Shown here: in pieces, positions 27,787 through 35,339 of the stretch
Layout of the letters: each line of letters begins with the position of its first letter
Numbering within the stretch: the stretch's first letter is position 1
From: Roseburia sp. 499
Lineage (GTDB): Bacteria; Bacillota; Clostridia; Lachnospirales; Lachnospiraceae
DNA length: 64,000 bases
Assembly (NCBI RefSeq): GCF_001940225.2
Contig: NZ_CP135164.1
Location: 2,790,001 to 2,854,000 of the forward strand
Reading direction: 5' to 3'
The notes under the pieces: model-generated
Told to the model about the DNA's origin: nothing
Database searches by the model: none
The model's input: only the letters and a program-made list of their open reading frames with translations
Translations under genes and position numbers: made by a program

Positions 27787-28330
27787 CGGAGTATCCTGCT
27801 ATAACATCCAGGACGAAATGCTATCTCACAGAGAAATTGAATGTGTAGGAGAGATAAACGCAGAATCTGTTAATTCTATTATTATGCAAATTTTATTTCT
27901 GGCTCGCCAGGATGAAGAAAAAGAAATCACCATCTATATTAACAGTCCGGGTGGCGAAGTATCCAGTGGCCTTGCCTTATATGACATTATGCAGGCTGTA
28001 AAATGCCCGATTCGCACTGTCTGTGTAGGAATTGCAGCAAGTATGGGAGCAATCCTTTTTGCTGCCGGTGATAAACGTGATATTCTTCCACATGCAAGAG
28101 TAATGATACACGATCCGCTGATTTCCGGTGGAGTGGGTGGAAACGCTCTACATATCAAGAGTTTAAGTGAAGACCTGATGCGTACAAGAGAAATCACAGG
28201 AAAAATACTGGCTGAACATACTAAAAAGCCAATCGAAGAAATTTACAAAAAAACAGCAACAGACAGTTACTTCTATGCAGAAGAAGCCGTAGCGTATGGA
28301 CTGGCTGACCGTATCATCAAAACCATATAA
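27752..28330 (+). CDS. ClpP-family serine protease, element-borne
   Basis: A 192-residue ClpP-like protease with an intact triad: Ser97 in 'GIAASMGAILFAAG', His120 in 'ARVMIHDPL' and Asp171 in 'TATDSYF'. The oligomerisation and substrate-channel motif 'YINSPGGEVSSGLALYD' is well kept. Chromosomal ClpP works with ClpX or ClpC; this accessory copy is embedded in a putative conjugative module, overlapping the gene before it. It may process element proteins or host regulators, but that is inference. No Clp ATPase is encoded here. Confidence 0.88.
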   Translation: MYTPMILKETCNGVSCYNIQDEMLSHREIECVGEINAESVNSIIMQILFLARQDEEKEITIYINSPGGEVSSGLALYDIMQAVKCPIRTVCVGIAASMGAILFAAGDKRDILPHARVMIHDPLISGGVGGNALHIKSLSEDLMRTREITGKILAEHTKKPIEEIYKKTATDSYFYAEEAVAYGLADRIIKTI

Positions 28331-28346
28331 AGAAAGGACGATTATT

Positions 28347-29600
28347 ATGAATAAAAACACTTACAGAATCTTAGGAAAGAATGAAACCATCAGCAACAAT
28401 ACCTGGATAACAGGACTAAACAATAACGACTTAATCATCGGACCAAGTGGTGCCGGAAAAACGCGAAACTATGTAAAGCCCAATATCATGCAATGCAACG
28501 AAAGTCTTATCATTGCCGATACCAAGGGCAGTCTCTATGAAGAAGTAGGACCTGTACTGAAAAATAACGGTTACAAAGTCCTGCTGTTAAACTTCAATTC
28601 CATCAAAGATTCCTGTGGGTATAATCCATTCGATTATATCCACTATGATAAAAGAAGAAAAAAATATTCCGAACAAGATATCATGAAAATAGCTGCCTGT
28701 CTGGTTCCTATCAAGGATAAAAAGGAACCTTTCTGGGAGCAGGCAGCACAACTATATGTGACATCTATGATTGCATATATTCTGGAGTGTCTTCCAAAAA
28801 GACAGCACACCTTAGAATATGTCTACAAATTATATGCTGAGATGCACACAGGAAACTTCGACAAACTATTTTCAGAGCTTGAAAAAATCAATCCGAACAG
28901 CTATGCCATTCAATGTTACAAATTATTCCAAAATAATAAAAAAGCTGACAAAATGCATTCCAGTATTATCGGCATATTGAGTGAAAAATTAAACGGATTG
29001 ATCTTCGATGATGCATTAGAAATGTATCGTAAAAAAGATAAAATTGATTTCACAGAGATGGGAAAGAGAAAAACCGCTGTGTTCCTGACAATTAGTGATA
29101 CAGACCGTTCTATGGACAGAATGGCAAATCTATTCTATACACAAGCATTACAGGAACTGTGCAAAAGCGCAGATACAGATTATCCGGACCACAGACTTCC
29201 GATTCCGGTTCGTTTCATACTGGATGACTTTGCAACCAATGTGTATATTCCAGACTTTGATAAGATTATTTCTGTCATTCGTTCCAGGGAGGTCTCTGTC
29301 AGCATTATCCTGCAAAGCATCTCGCAACTTACCGGACTTTATGGAGAAGCAAACGCCATGACTATCATCAACAACTGCGACAACTGGATTTATCTTGGCG
29401 GACAGGATATTAATACAGCAAATATTATCAGTATCAAAGCAAATAAAGCCCAGAATACTATCTTAAATATGCCACTTAATCAGGTCTATCTCTTTACCCG
29501 TGGACAAGAGGCCAGAAGGGTAGAAAAATACAACCTGCGTGACCATGAAAAATATAATCAGCTTCCAGAAGCACGAAAGGAGTGTTCACCATGCACATAG
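28347..29600 (+). CDS. VirD4/TraG-type conjugative coupling ATPase
   Basis: A 417-residue type IV coupling protein. Walker A is 'GPSGAGKT' (32-39), followed by 'SLIIADTKGSLYEE', and Walker B lies in 'RFILDDFAT'. The late 'IISVIRSREVSVSIILQSISQL' segment is the classic VirD4 pattern. It would link a relaxase-DNA complex to a mating channel. Membrane helices at the N-terminus are absent, so it is either a soluble short form or a truncated version. The ATG at 28347 is favoured by AAAGGA; the upstream frame start is inside clpP. Confidence 0.88.
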   Translation: MNKNTYRILGKNETISNNTWITGLNNNDLIIGPSGAGKTRNYVKPNIMQCNESLIIADTKGSLYEEVGPVLKNNGYKVLLLNFNSIKDSCGYNPFDYIHYDKRRKKYSEQDIMKIAACLVPIKDKKEPFWEQAAQLYVTSMIAYILECLPKRQHTLEYVYKLYAEMHTGNFDKLFSELEKINPNSYAIQCYKLFQNNKKADKMHSSIIGILSEKLNGLIFDDALEMYRKKDKIDFTEMGKRKTAVFLTISDTDRSMDRMANLFYTQALQELCKSADTDYPDHRLPIPVRFILDDFATNVYIPDFDKIISVIRSREVSVSIILQSISQLTGLYGEANAMTIINNCDNWIYLGGQDINTANIISIKANKAQNTILNMPLNQVYLFTRGQEARRVEKYNLRDHEKYNQLPEARKECSPCT

Positions 29601-29920
29601 AAGATTATAATAAAGACCTTACTGACCGGGAAGAAATTTCCTGGTCAGTATATAAAGGGGTTGGAACCGCTTACGGAATTCATCGTGAAATCGCGGCTGT
29701 AAAACTTGCGCTACAAGATTCGCTCATGATAGATGCACTAAAAACTCATGAAAATATTATGGTGCAGGTTATTGGAGATGTTTCACTTCTCGAATTTAAC
29801 CATGCTATCGATTACATTCAGCAAATAGCCGGAAAAACCGTTGCTGCCTTTGGCGGATGTAATGATTGTTTCGGGAACCCAACCGACGGCATATGCGTTG
29901 TTATCACTGTGTATAGCTAA
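29591..29920 (+). CDS. Stand-alone FtsZ C-terminal-domain-like protein
   Basis: A 109-residue protein that aligns by eye with the C-terminal domain of FtsZ. 'VQVIGDVSLLEFNHAIDYIQ' corresponds to the FtsZ 'NITGGxxLSLYEVxEAxxIV' strand-helix unit; 'VAAFGGCND' corresponds to 'NIIFGxVID'; and 'ICVVITVYS' to the final 'VxVTVIATG' strand. The preceding 'GVGTAYGIHREIAAVKLAL' matches the linker helix. The GTP-binding N-domain is absent. It could cap or poison FtsZ polymers. The ATG at 29591 has AAAGGAG eight bases before it and overlaps the coupling-protein stop. Confidence 0.6.
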   Translation: MHIEDYNKDLTDREEISWSVYKGVGTAYGIHREIAAVKLALQDSLMIDALKTHENIMVQVIGDVSLLEFNHAIDYIQQIAGKTVAAFGGCNDCFGNPTDGICVVITVYS

Positions 29921-29940
29921 TATTGTAAGATACTGAAGGA

Positions 29941-30009
29941 AAAAAGACCAATAATAAGATTTAAATGTAACTTTCTTACAATTATTTAAATTTTATTATT
30001 GGTCTTTTT
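29941..30009. terminator. Long bidirectional terminator
   Basis: A 26-base stem with a single G-U pair runs from AAAAAGACCAATAATAA to its complement ending TTGGTCTTTTT, with a 17-base loop. It ends the element operon and would also block transcripts coming from the surface-protein side. Confidence 0.85.
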
Positions 30010-30064
30010 TCTTTCAGTGATACTTTATTTACGTTTCATCTATATAATATTTAGAAAAGAATTT

Positions 30065-30091
30065 GGACAGCAAGCAAAGTGCCCACTGTCC
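30065..30091. terminator. GGACAG/CTGTCC terminator after paralogue 1
   Basis: GGACAG and CTGTCC form the stem of a hairpin just beyond the stop of the surface paralogue. The same element follows paralogues 2, 3, 5 and 6; it has A-runs before and T-runs after it, so it can work in both directions. Confidence 0.6.
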
Positions 30092-30098
30092 GTTTTTC

Positions 30099-31148
30099 TT
30101 ATTTATCTGGTTTTCCCAGTTCCGCAGGAGTGTGACGTTCTCCGCAACTGTCATCCGCACAGAAGTAGTAGTCGATGTACTGTTCCGTGACTGCTGGATG
30201 ATGTACGGTTTCCGTAACCTGTTTTTCTACGGGTACGGTGTCGGTGTGACAACTACAGCCATATCCCATTACAGACATGTAAGCACCTTCGTTTGGTAAA
30301 TCAGGTCTGTTTGCTTGCCATTCTGCCGTGATATCCCACGATGGGTCTTCGTTTGAAAAACAGTGTAATTCCCACTCCGTCACGGTCTTCGTCACGGTCT
30401 CGTCATAGGCTTCCTGTACGACTCTCGTTGCCCAGTGTGGTTGCCACTGATGCTGATGTGTTGGCTGAGCAGGCGTTGGAGTTGGAGTTGTGTTTGTCGG
30501 CATAGTGAATGTTCCTATCAAGTGACCATCTGTTGTGTCCATATTATAATAAGTCACTCCGTCTGTGATAAGTCCTCTGGCTACCATTCCGTTCCAGTGA
30601 TAGAACACAATTCTTCCCCATGGGTCGTAGGAGAATCCATTATTCATAAGACTTCCATCCCAGTTTGCATATCCGTAGTCTGTTCCATTGGCGAACTGAA
30701 ACCAGCCGTTCTGCTCCATTGCCCCGTTGGCGTTTAAATAATATACGTTATCTCCTACGAAGGTAATCTGGTCTTTGTAGAGATATCCGTTGGAATCAAA
30801 GTAACAGGTGTATCCTACACTTGGACAATACTGAAAGTTCGTGAATACTTCATGTCCATAAGAATCCAGATAGATGATATGTTCTCCGTCTGGATGGTAA
30901 GTGAGTTTATCCTTCATCGGAGTTCCGTCTGCCTGCAGGTAGTAGGTATATGCGCCGTCGAAGAAGAAGGCGTCTGTTACTAAGGTTCCGTTTGGCAGTG
31001 TGTAATGGGTTCCGTCCCAGTTCCCGCCTACTTTTGTGATATCGTAGTGTGGGACCGTTCTGCCGCCTTCTGCTGCGTACGTCTGGGTTGTTATTCCTGT
31101 GAATAGCAACGTGACGCTTAATATCATTGTTAATAATTTTCGCTTCAT
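30099..31148 (-). CDS. Surface paralogue 1: cell-wall-repeat protein with variable C-terminal cassette
   Basis: A 349-residue secreted protein. A signal peptide (1-26) leads to glucan/choline-binding-like repeats (about 35-215; motifs such as 'YYLQADGTPMKD', 'YYLNANGAMEQNGW'). A Pro/Thr linker with 'TPTPAQPTH' follows, then a variable segment ('ELHCFSNEDPSWDITAEW'), and a constant tail 'YFCADDSCGERHTPAELG' with a CxxxxCGxxH pattern. The repeats probably hold it on wall glycans. IS copy 1 lies about 20-40 bases before its start codon, so its original promoter is displaced. It is close to identical to paralogue 2. Confidence 0.85.
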   Translation of the reverse strand: MKRKLLTMILSVTLLFTGITTQTYAAEGGRTVPHYDITKVGGNWDGTHYTLPNGTLVTDAFFFDGAYTYYLQADGTPMKDKLTYHPDGEHIIYLDSYGHEVFTNFQYCPSVGYTCYFDSNGYLYKDQITFVGDNVYYLNANGAMEQNGWFQFANGTDYGYANWDGSLMNNGFSYDPWGRIVFYHWNGMVARGLITDGVTYYNMDTTDGHLIGTFTMPTNTTPTPTPAQPTHQHQWQPHWATRVVQEAYDETVTKTVTEWELHCFSNEDPSWDITAEWQANRPDLPNEGAYMSVMGYGCSCHTDTVPVEKQVTETVHHPAVTEQYIDYYFCADDSCGERHTPAELGKPDK

Positions 31149-31316
31149 ATGTTCTCTCCTTTTCTATTTTGTGTTATTTAGGCGTTTGCGAAACGCCAAA
31201 AGCCGCATAAATACAGCATTTTTTGTTGCCAAAATAAAATATCTCCTCAAGGTTTATGGTAAAATAGAATTGTCGAGAAACTAATCAACCATCCACCTGA
31301 AAGGAGATATACTCAT

Positions 31317-32774
31317 ATGATAACACATAAGCAGCTCACTTTGGCAGAAGTTTTTGAAGATTGTCAAAATAAATTTGACAATGACAAATATCAGTTTCTA
31401 ATACTTCTTGATGAAGCCATTAACCTTGATGAAATTGTTCCTGTTTCTTTTGTGTCTCATTTTCACGCTCGTACCGGAAGACCTCGCAAACATCAGCTTT
31501 ATCCTATGCTCAAAGCTCTTCTGATCCAGCGTATCTTCTCAATCCCGACTGATATGCTTCTGATTGTCTTTCTCAAATACTCTCAGGAATTGCGTGATTT
31601 CTGTGGATTTGATGTTGTTCCCGATGCCTCAAAATTCACTCGTTTTAAACAGGATTTCTTACTGGACTTACAATCTATGTTCGACCACTTGGTTGATCTG
31701 ACCGAACCGATCTGCCAAAAGATTGATTCTGCTCTTGCATCCATGACCATCTTCGATACCTCCGGTATAGAAGCCTGGGTCGCTGAAAATAATCCCAAAT
31801 ATGCTAACCGTATTATCAAACAGCTGAAAGCCTTTAAAAAATCCCATAACCTTGATGATTCTTACGACCCTTATAAGGCTGCCTATGGTTCCATGCCTTC
31901 CCATGCTGCTTCTAATCAGGCTATCCAACAAATGTACATTAATGGACATTTCTGTTACGCTTACAAGTTTGGCATTATTACAAATGGGCTTGGCATTGTT
32001 CGTGATATCACTTTCTATAACAAAGACTTTCTGAATGCTCATCCTGATATCGTTGTGGAGAAAAAATCGGATTCTCCGGACGAAGATAAGTCACTCGCCG
32101 ACTCAAAAGCATTACTTCCTGTTTTGATTGATTTCTTCCAGAAACATCCGCTTATTGAGCCAAAGACTTTTCTGGGCGATGCAGCCTTTGATACGATTGA
32201 AATCTACAAATCTCTTTTTGAAGAAATCGGATTTCAAAAAGCTTTCATTCCCCTTAGAGTAAAACTCTCCATGGAAGAAAACGGCTGCACATTCAACGAG
32301 AACGGCATTCCCTGTTGCCCTCACGATCCTTCACTCCCAATGAAAAGAGAAGGAAGTAAATCTCATTTAAAAAGCAAGATTCCAACCATGAAGTTTGTAT
32401 GCCCCAAAATGAAATGGGAATACAATCCGGCAGATAAATCCAAACGTCGCGTCTGCCACTGCGATAACCCCTGTACAACTTCTTCCTGCGGACGAATGAT
32501 CTACATCTATCCGGAGAAAAACCTCCGCGCGTATCCGGGTGTCGAACGCGGTTCCGCCGAATGGGATGAAACTTACAAAATCCGAGTCAATGTAGAGAAA
32601 TCTATCAATCACTTTAAAGATAGTTTCTGTATTGCCGGACGTAAAACTCAAAATGAGAAAACGCTCCATGCAGATCTTCTTCTCGCCGGTATTACCCAGC
32701 TTGTTACTGTGATGGTTGCTGATAAAATACATAAACACCAGTATCTTAGAAGTTTGAAACCTCTCATCGCATAG
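31317..32774 (+). CDS. IS transposase, copy 1
   Basis: A 485-residue DDE transposase of the IS4/IS5-like class, most like IS1182. The N-terminal DUF772-like region has 'RTGRPRKHQLYPMLKALL'. The catalytic residues appear to be the Asp in 'TIFDTSGIEAW', the Asp in 'FLGDAAFDT' and the Glu in 'NVEKSINHFKD'. A Cys-rich insertion ('CHCDNPCTTSSCG') may bind metal. The frame is full length with a good SD (AAAGGAGATAT), so it is probably active. It differs from copy 2 at only a few residues, clustered in the middle. Confidence 0.92.
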   Translation: MITHKQLTLAEVFEDCQNKFDNDKYQFLILLDEAINLDEIVPVSFVSHFHARTGRPRKHQLYPMLKALLIQRIFSIPTDMLLIVFLKYSQELRDFCGFDVVPDASKFTRFKQDFLLDLQSMFDHLVDLTEPICQKIDSALASMTIFDTSGIEAWVAENNPKYANRIIKQLKAFKKSHNLDDSYDPYKAAYGSMPSHAASNQAIQQMYINGHFCYAYKFGIITNGLGIVRDITFYNKDFLNAHPDIVVEKKSDSPDEDKSLADSKALLPVLIDFFQKHPLIEPKTFLGDAAFDTIEIYKSLFEEIGFQKAFIPLRVKLSMEENGCTFNENGIPCCPHDPSLPMKREGSKSHLKSKIPTMKFVCPKMKWEYNPADKSKRRVCHCDNPCTTSSCGRMIYIYPEKNLRAYPGVERGSAEWDETYKIRVNVEKSINHFKDSFCIAGRKTQNEKTLHADLLLAGITQLVTVMVADKIHKHQYLRSLKPLIA

Positions 32775-32788
32775 GGCTTACCAATTCC

Positions 32789-32966
32789 ATAAATCCATGG
32801 GATTTATTTCGTGTGCCAAAAAATACCTGGTATCCACTTTTCATACCAAGAATCCTGCATTGCAGGATTCTATCCTTGTATTCAATCAGGATTGCGAACT
32901 TGTTTCGCAATTACCTATTTGTGTTATTGATTTCTTCTTGTATCCGCCCGAACAGCGATAGCTGTT
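32789..32966. repeat. Five-hairpin array at the IS right end
   Basis: Successive inverted repeats follow the transposase stop: ATAAATCC/GGATTTAT (32789-32807), TGGTAT/ATACCA (32828-32848), AGAATCCTGC/GCAGGATTCT (32849-32871), ATTGCGAA/TTCGCAAT (32891-32911) and AACAGC/GCTGTT (32951-32966). The same five occur in IS copy 2, the last with a compensated base-pair change. Confidence 0.8.
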
Positions 32967-33091
32967 GTGCTGATAATTATGTTAAATGTTTTCATTTATG
33001 GGGATTTTTGTTGAAGATTGTCGTTTCATATGTTATATTTTTTTCTGGTACAATTTAGCAGAAAGCGGATGCGATTTTCCGATATCAGTTG

Positions 33092-33114
33092 CCCTCTAGT
33101 ATTATGAAAGAGGG
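33092..33114 (+). promoter_or_regulatory. Hairpin masking the toxin SD
   Basis: CCCTCT (33092-33097) can pair with AGAGGG (33109-33114), the SD of the small toxin gene that starts at 33123. SD occlusion of this sort is common in type I toxin mRNAs and limits translation until the RNA is processed or rearranged. Confidence 0.65.
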
Positions 33115-33122
33115 TGATGCTT

Positions 33123-33209
33123 ATGACCACTATGGAAGTTTTAACTTTATTATTAGTTGTCTTTGCAGTATTGTCATACATTGATAATCGTTATGATAAA
33201 AAGAAATAG
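33123..33209 (+). CDS. Holin-like type I toxin peptide
   Basis: A 28-residue hydrophobic peptide that begins MTTMEVLTLLLVVFAVLSYI and ends in a charged NRYDKKK tail. This matches the short holin-like toxin family (one membrane helix with N-terminal MT-x-x-E and a basic C-terminus), members of which damage the membrane when over-produced. The SD AGAGGG is inside a hairpin. A bidirectional terminator follows at once, and a minus-strand promoter about 100 bases downstream points back at it. It is too short for most gene finders. Confidence 0.75.
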   Translation: MTTMEVLTLLLVVFAVLSYIDNRYDKKK

Positions 33210-33298
33210 CATCCTCTACCGCCCAAAGTTTAGGATGCTATTTCTCTAATTTATTCTTTACTGAGGGTAATCGGAATATCGTTTTCCGATACCTTTCT
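33198..33298 (-). ncRNA. Probable antisense RNA antitoxin to the holin-like toxin
   Basis: A minus-strand promoter at 33305-33333 would start an RNA near 33298 that runs to the terminator stem at 33204-33243 and overlaps the 3' end of the toxin mRNA. Size, convergent position and shared terminator are as in known txpA/RatA-like type I modules. The RNA itself is inferred, not seen. Confidence 0.55.
33204..33243. terminator. Bidirectional terminator of the toxin and antisense RNA
   Basis: AAATAGCATCCT (33204-33215) pairs with AGGATGCTATTT (33232-33243). T-rich sequence follows on both strands, so it can end both convergent transcripts. Confidence 0.75.
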
Positions 33299-33304
33299 GA
33301 TTTG

Positions 33305-33333
33305 ATTGTACCATCCCGGGCTTGATATTTCAA
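33305..33333 (-). promoter_or_regulatory. Promoter of the antisense RNA
   Basis: On the minus strand, TTGAAA (33328-33333) and TACAAT (33305-33310) are separated by 17 bases. The sequence around the -35 box resembles the promoter of surface paralogues 2 and 4. Confidence 0.65.
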
Positions 33334-33391
33334 GTCCTTTTTATTTCATTTTTGTTCATAAATGGGGCGAAGTGACATTTTTGAGAGATAA

Positions 33392-33419
33392 GGACAGCAA
33401 GTCCGCAGGCTCACTGTCC
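33392..33419. terminator. GGACAG/CTGTCC terminator after paralogue 2
   Basis: Same stem as after paralogue 1; here the loop contains CAAGTCCGCAGGCTCA, which can form a short inner pairing. Confidence 0.6.
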
Positions 33420-33426
33420 GTTTTTC

Positions 33427-34470
33427 TTATTTATCTGGTTTTCCCAGTTCCGCAGGAGTGTGACGTTCTCCGCAACTGTCATCCGCGCAGAAGTAGTAGT
33501 CGATGTACTGTTCCGTGACTGCTGGATGATGTACGGTTTCCGTAACCTGTTTTTCTACGGGTACGGTGTCGGTGTGACAACTACAGCCATATCCCATTAC
33601 AGACATGTAAGCACCTTCGTTTGGTAAATCAGGTCTGTTTGCTTGCCATTCTGCCGTGATATCCCACGATGGGTCTTCGTTTGAAAAACAGTGTAATTCC
33701 CACTCCGTCACGGTCTTCGTCACGGTCTCGTCATAGGCTTCCTGTACGACTCTCGTTGCCCAGTGTGGTTGCCACTGATGATTGTGGGTTGGCTGAGCAG
33801 GCGCTGGGGTTGGAGTTGTTGGCATAATGAAGGAACCTGTCAGGTGTCCGTCAGTTGTGTCCATATTATAATAAGTCACTCCGTCTGTGATAAGTCCTCT
33901 GGCTACCATTCCGTTCCAGTGATAGAACACAATTCTTCCCCATGGGTCATAGGAGAATCCGTTGTTCATGAGTGTGCCGTTCCAGTTAGCGTAACCGTAG
34001 TCTGCACCGTTTGCAAACTGAAACCAGCCGTTTTGCTCCATTGCCCCGTTGGCGTTTAAATAATATACGTTATCTCCTACGAAGGTAATCTGGTCTTTGT
34101 AAAGATATCCGTTGGAATCAAAGTAACAGGTATATCCTACACTTGGACAATACTGAAAGTTCGTGAATACTTCATGTCCGTAAGAATCCAGATAGATGAT
34201 GTGTTCTCCGTCCGGATGGTAAGTGAGTTTATCCTTCATCGGAGTTCCGTCTGCCTGCAGGTAGTAGGTATATGCTCCGTCGAAGAAGAAGGCGTCTGTT
34301 ACTAAGGTTCCGTCTGGCAGTGTGTAATGGGTTCCGTCCCAGTTCCCGCCTACTTTTGTGATATCGTAGTGTGGGACCGTTCTGCCGCCTTCTGCTGCGT
34401 GTGTTGGAATGGTTGTTCCTGTAAATAGTAATGCAACGCTTAGCATGATTGTCAATAATTTTCGTTTCAT
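33427..34470 (-). CDS. Surface paralogue 2: cell-wall-repeat protein with variable cassette
   Basis: A 347-residue secreted protein that is almost the same as paralogue 1 through the signal peptide, wall-binding repeats, variable segment and tail. Differences are concentrated in the signal peptide and Pro/Thr linker ('TPTPAPAQPTHNHQ'). It keeps its own promoter (34540-34568), unlike paralogue 1, whose upstream DNA is IS sequence. The segment upstream, including the zinc-ribbon gene, is duplicated upstream of paralogue 4. Confidence 0.85.
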   Translation of the reverse strand: MKRKLLTIMLSVALLFTGTTIPTHAAEGGRTVPHYDITKVGGNWDGTHYTLPDGTLVTDAFFFDGAYTYYLQADGTPMKDKLTYHPDGEHIIYLDSYGHEVFTNFQYCPSVGYTCYFDSNGYLYKDQITFVGDNVYYLNANGAMEQNGWFQFANGADYGYANWNGTLMNNGFSYDPWGRIVFYHWNGMVARGLITDGVTYYNMDTTDGHLTGSFIMPTTPTPAPAQPTHNHQWQPHWATRVVQEAYDETVTKTVTEWELHCFSNEDPSWDITAEWQANRPDLPNEGAYMSVMGYGCSCHTDTVPVEKQVTETVHHPAVTEQYIDYYFCADDSCGERHTPAELGKPDK

Positions 34471-34539
34471 AAGGATGCTCCCTTCTGCCTTTTATTTTTC
34501 TGACTATCTGGAATTCTCTTCCAATTTCTCTCTGTTTTG

Positions 34540-34568
34540 ATTGTATTAGCAAAGGTTTGATAAATCAA
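34540..34568 (-). promoter_or_regulatory. Promoter of surface paralogue 2
   Basis: Minus-strand TTGATT (34563-34568), 17 bases, TACAAT (34540-34545). Identical sequence lies before paralogue 4. Confidence 0.7.
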
Positions 34569-34631
34569 GTCCTTTTTACTTTGTACCTTCATTTTTCCAT
34601 AACAAAATGCGTCTCTCCATCATACTTCTCC

Positions 34632-35105
34632 CTACCGCTTAACTCTCCCTATTTTCCACATAATAGCAAGTACACTGCCTATGCCGGCAATAATGGCTCC
34701 AACAATTATCAGATATGGTCCTGCACCAAAACTTCCTATTCCATGAGCCACATTTTTTACCTGGGACATATCAAAAACAGTTATCCCCACACCAAGAACC
34801 GCCGGTATTAGACCAAACTTCTGTAAATTCGTAACCGCCAACACAACTGCGGCAATAGCCAATATAATTATAAGAATTCCATCTCCTACGCCGTCTCCCA
34901 TACCATTTACATACGAAATGCTCTGGGAACGAACGCTATAGAATGGCATGAAACTGGCAATAAACATAATAGCCGCGCCAATTATAACCAATAATTTCGT
35001 TTTCTTCCTTTGCTCCATAACATTCTGTTCTGCTCCTGTAACTGCCTGACAGTTGCAGGCTTCTCCTTCTTTCAGTTCTTTTCCACATTTCATACAATAT
35101 GACAT
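34632..35105 (-). CDS. Zinc-ribbon membrane protein, copy A
   Basis: A 157-residue protein with an N-terminal zinc ribbon (MSYCMKCGKELKEG...CNC) and four hydrophobic segments ('LLVIIGAAIMFIASFMPFY', 'ILIIILAIAAVVLAV', and two more). Such zinc-ribbon membrane proteins are common in Clostridia but their function is not known. The gene is repeated exactly at 39242-39715. It has its own long AT-rich leader that is also found before the lipoprotein at 46006. Confidence 0.8.
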   Translation of the reverse strand: MSYCMKCGKELKEGEACNCQAVTGAEQNVMEQRKKTKLLVIIGAAIMFIASFMPFYSVRSQSISYVNGMGDGVGDGILIIILAIAAVVLAVTNLQKFGLIPAVLGVGITVFDMSQVKNVAHGIGSFGAGPYLIIVGAIIAGIGSVLAIMWKIGRVKR

Positions 35106-35290
35106 TTTTTGTTCCTCCTTGGATATTATTTTTTTGTTTTGTACCTCTATGACAATGTAAGTTTTTAAAAAGTTTTAAAAACTTAAAATTTTTTTGAAAA
35201 TTTTATTATACACCTTATTTTTCCATTAAATAATATCATGTTGTGACTATCTCCACAATATTTATTTTTTCGCAACACACATAACAAAAG
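35106..35290 (-). promoter_or_regulatory. Shared AT-rich leader, copy 1 of 3
   Basis: A leader with GTTTTTAAAAAGTTTTAAAA, long T and A runs and an AGGAGG SD region precedes the zinc-ribbon gene. Close copies lie at 39716-39900 before the second zinc-ribbon gene and at 46963-47140 before an unrelated lipoprotein, so these genes are likely to be co-regulated. Confidence 0.6.
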
Positions 35291-35304
35291 TGATACAAAA
35301 AATT

Positions 35305-35332
35305 GGACAGCAAGTCCGCAGGCTCACTGTCC
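35305..35332. terminator. GGACAG/CTGTCC terminator after paralogue 3
   Basis: Same hairpin as after the other paralogues; a T6 run follows on the minus strand, which makes it a good terminator in that direction. Confidence 0.65.
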
Positions 35333-35339
35333 GTTTTTC

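Larger units (their letters stand above)
31165..32978 (+). mobile_element. IS copy 1 (DDE transposase, hairpin-rich ends)
   Basis: One transposase gene with about 150 bases to its left, including the hairpin GGCGTTT/AAACGCC, and about 200 bases to its right with five hairpins. The right limit is set by where identity with IS copy 2 (offset 9,854) stops, near 32978. The left limit is approximate because the duplicated sequence continues through the neighbouring surface gene. TGTGTTAT occurs near both ends. No clear target duplication was found. Confidence 0.75.

Noticed and set aside
22014..29920. Prophage
   Set aside because: DnaB-like and ClpP genes occur in phages, but no capsid, terminase, portal or integrase gene is present, whereas a coupling protein is.
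34557..34811. Plus-strand 84-codon frame present twice (also 39167-39421)
   Set aside because: It lies antisense to the zinc-ribbon gene inside a segmental duplication and has no SD, so its duplication is no evidence of coding.
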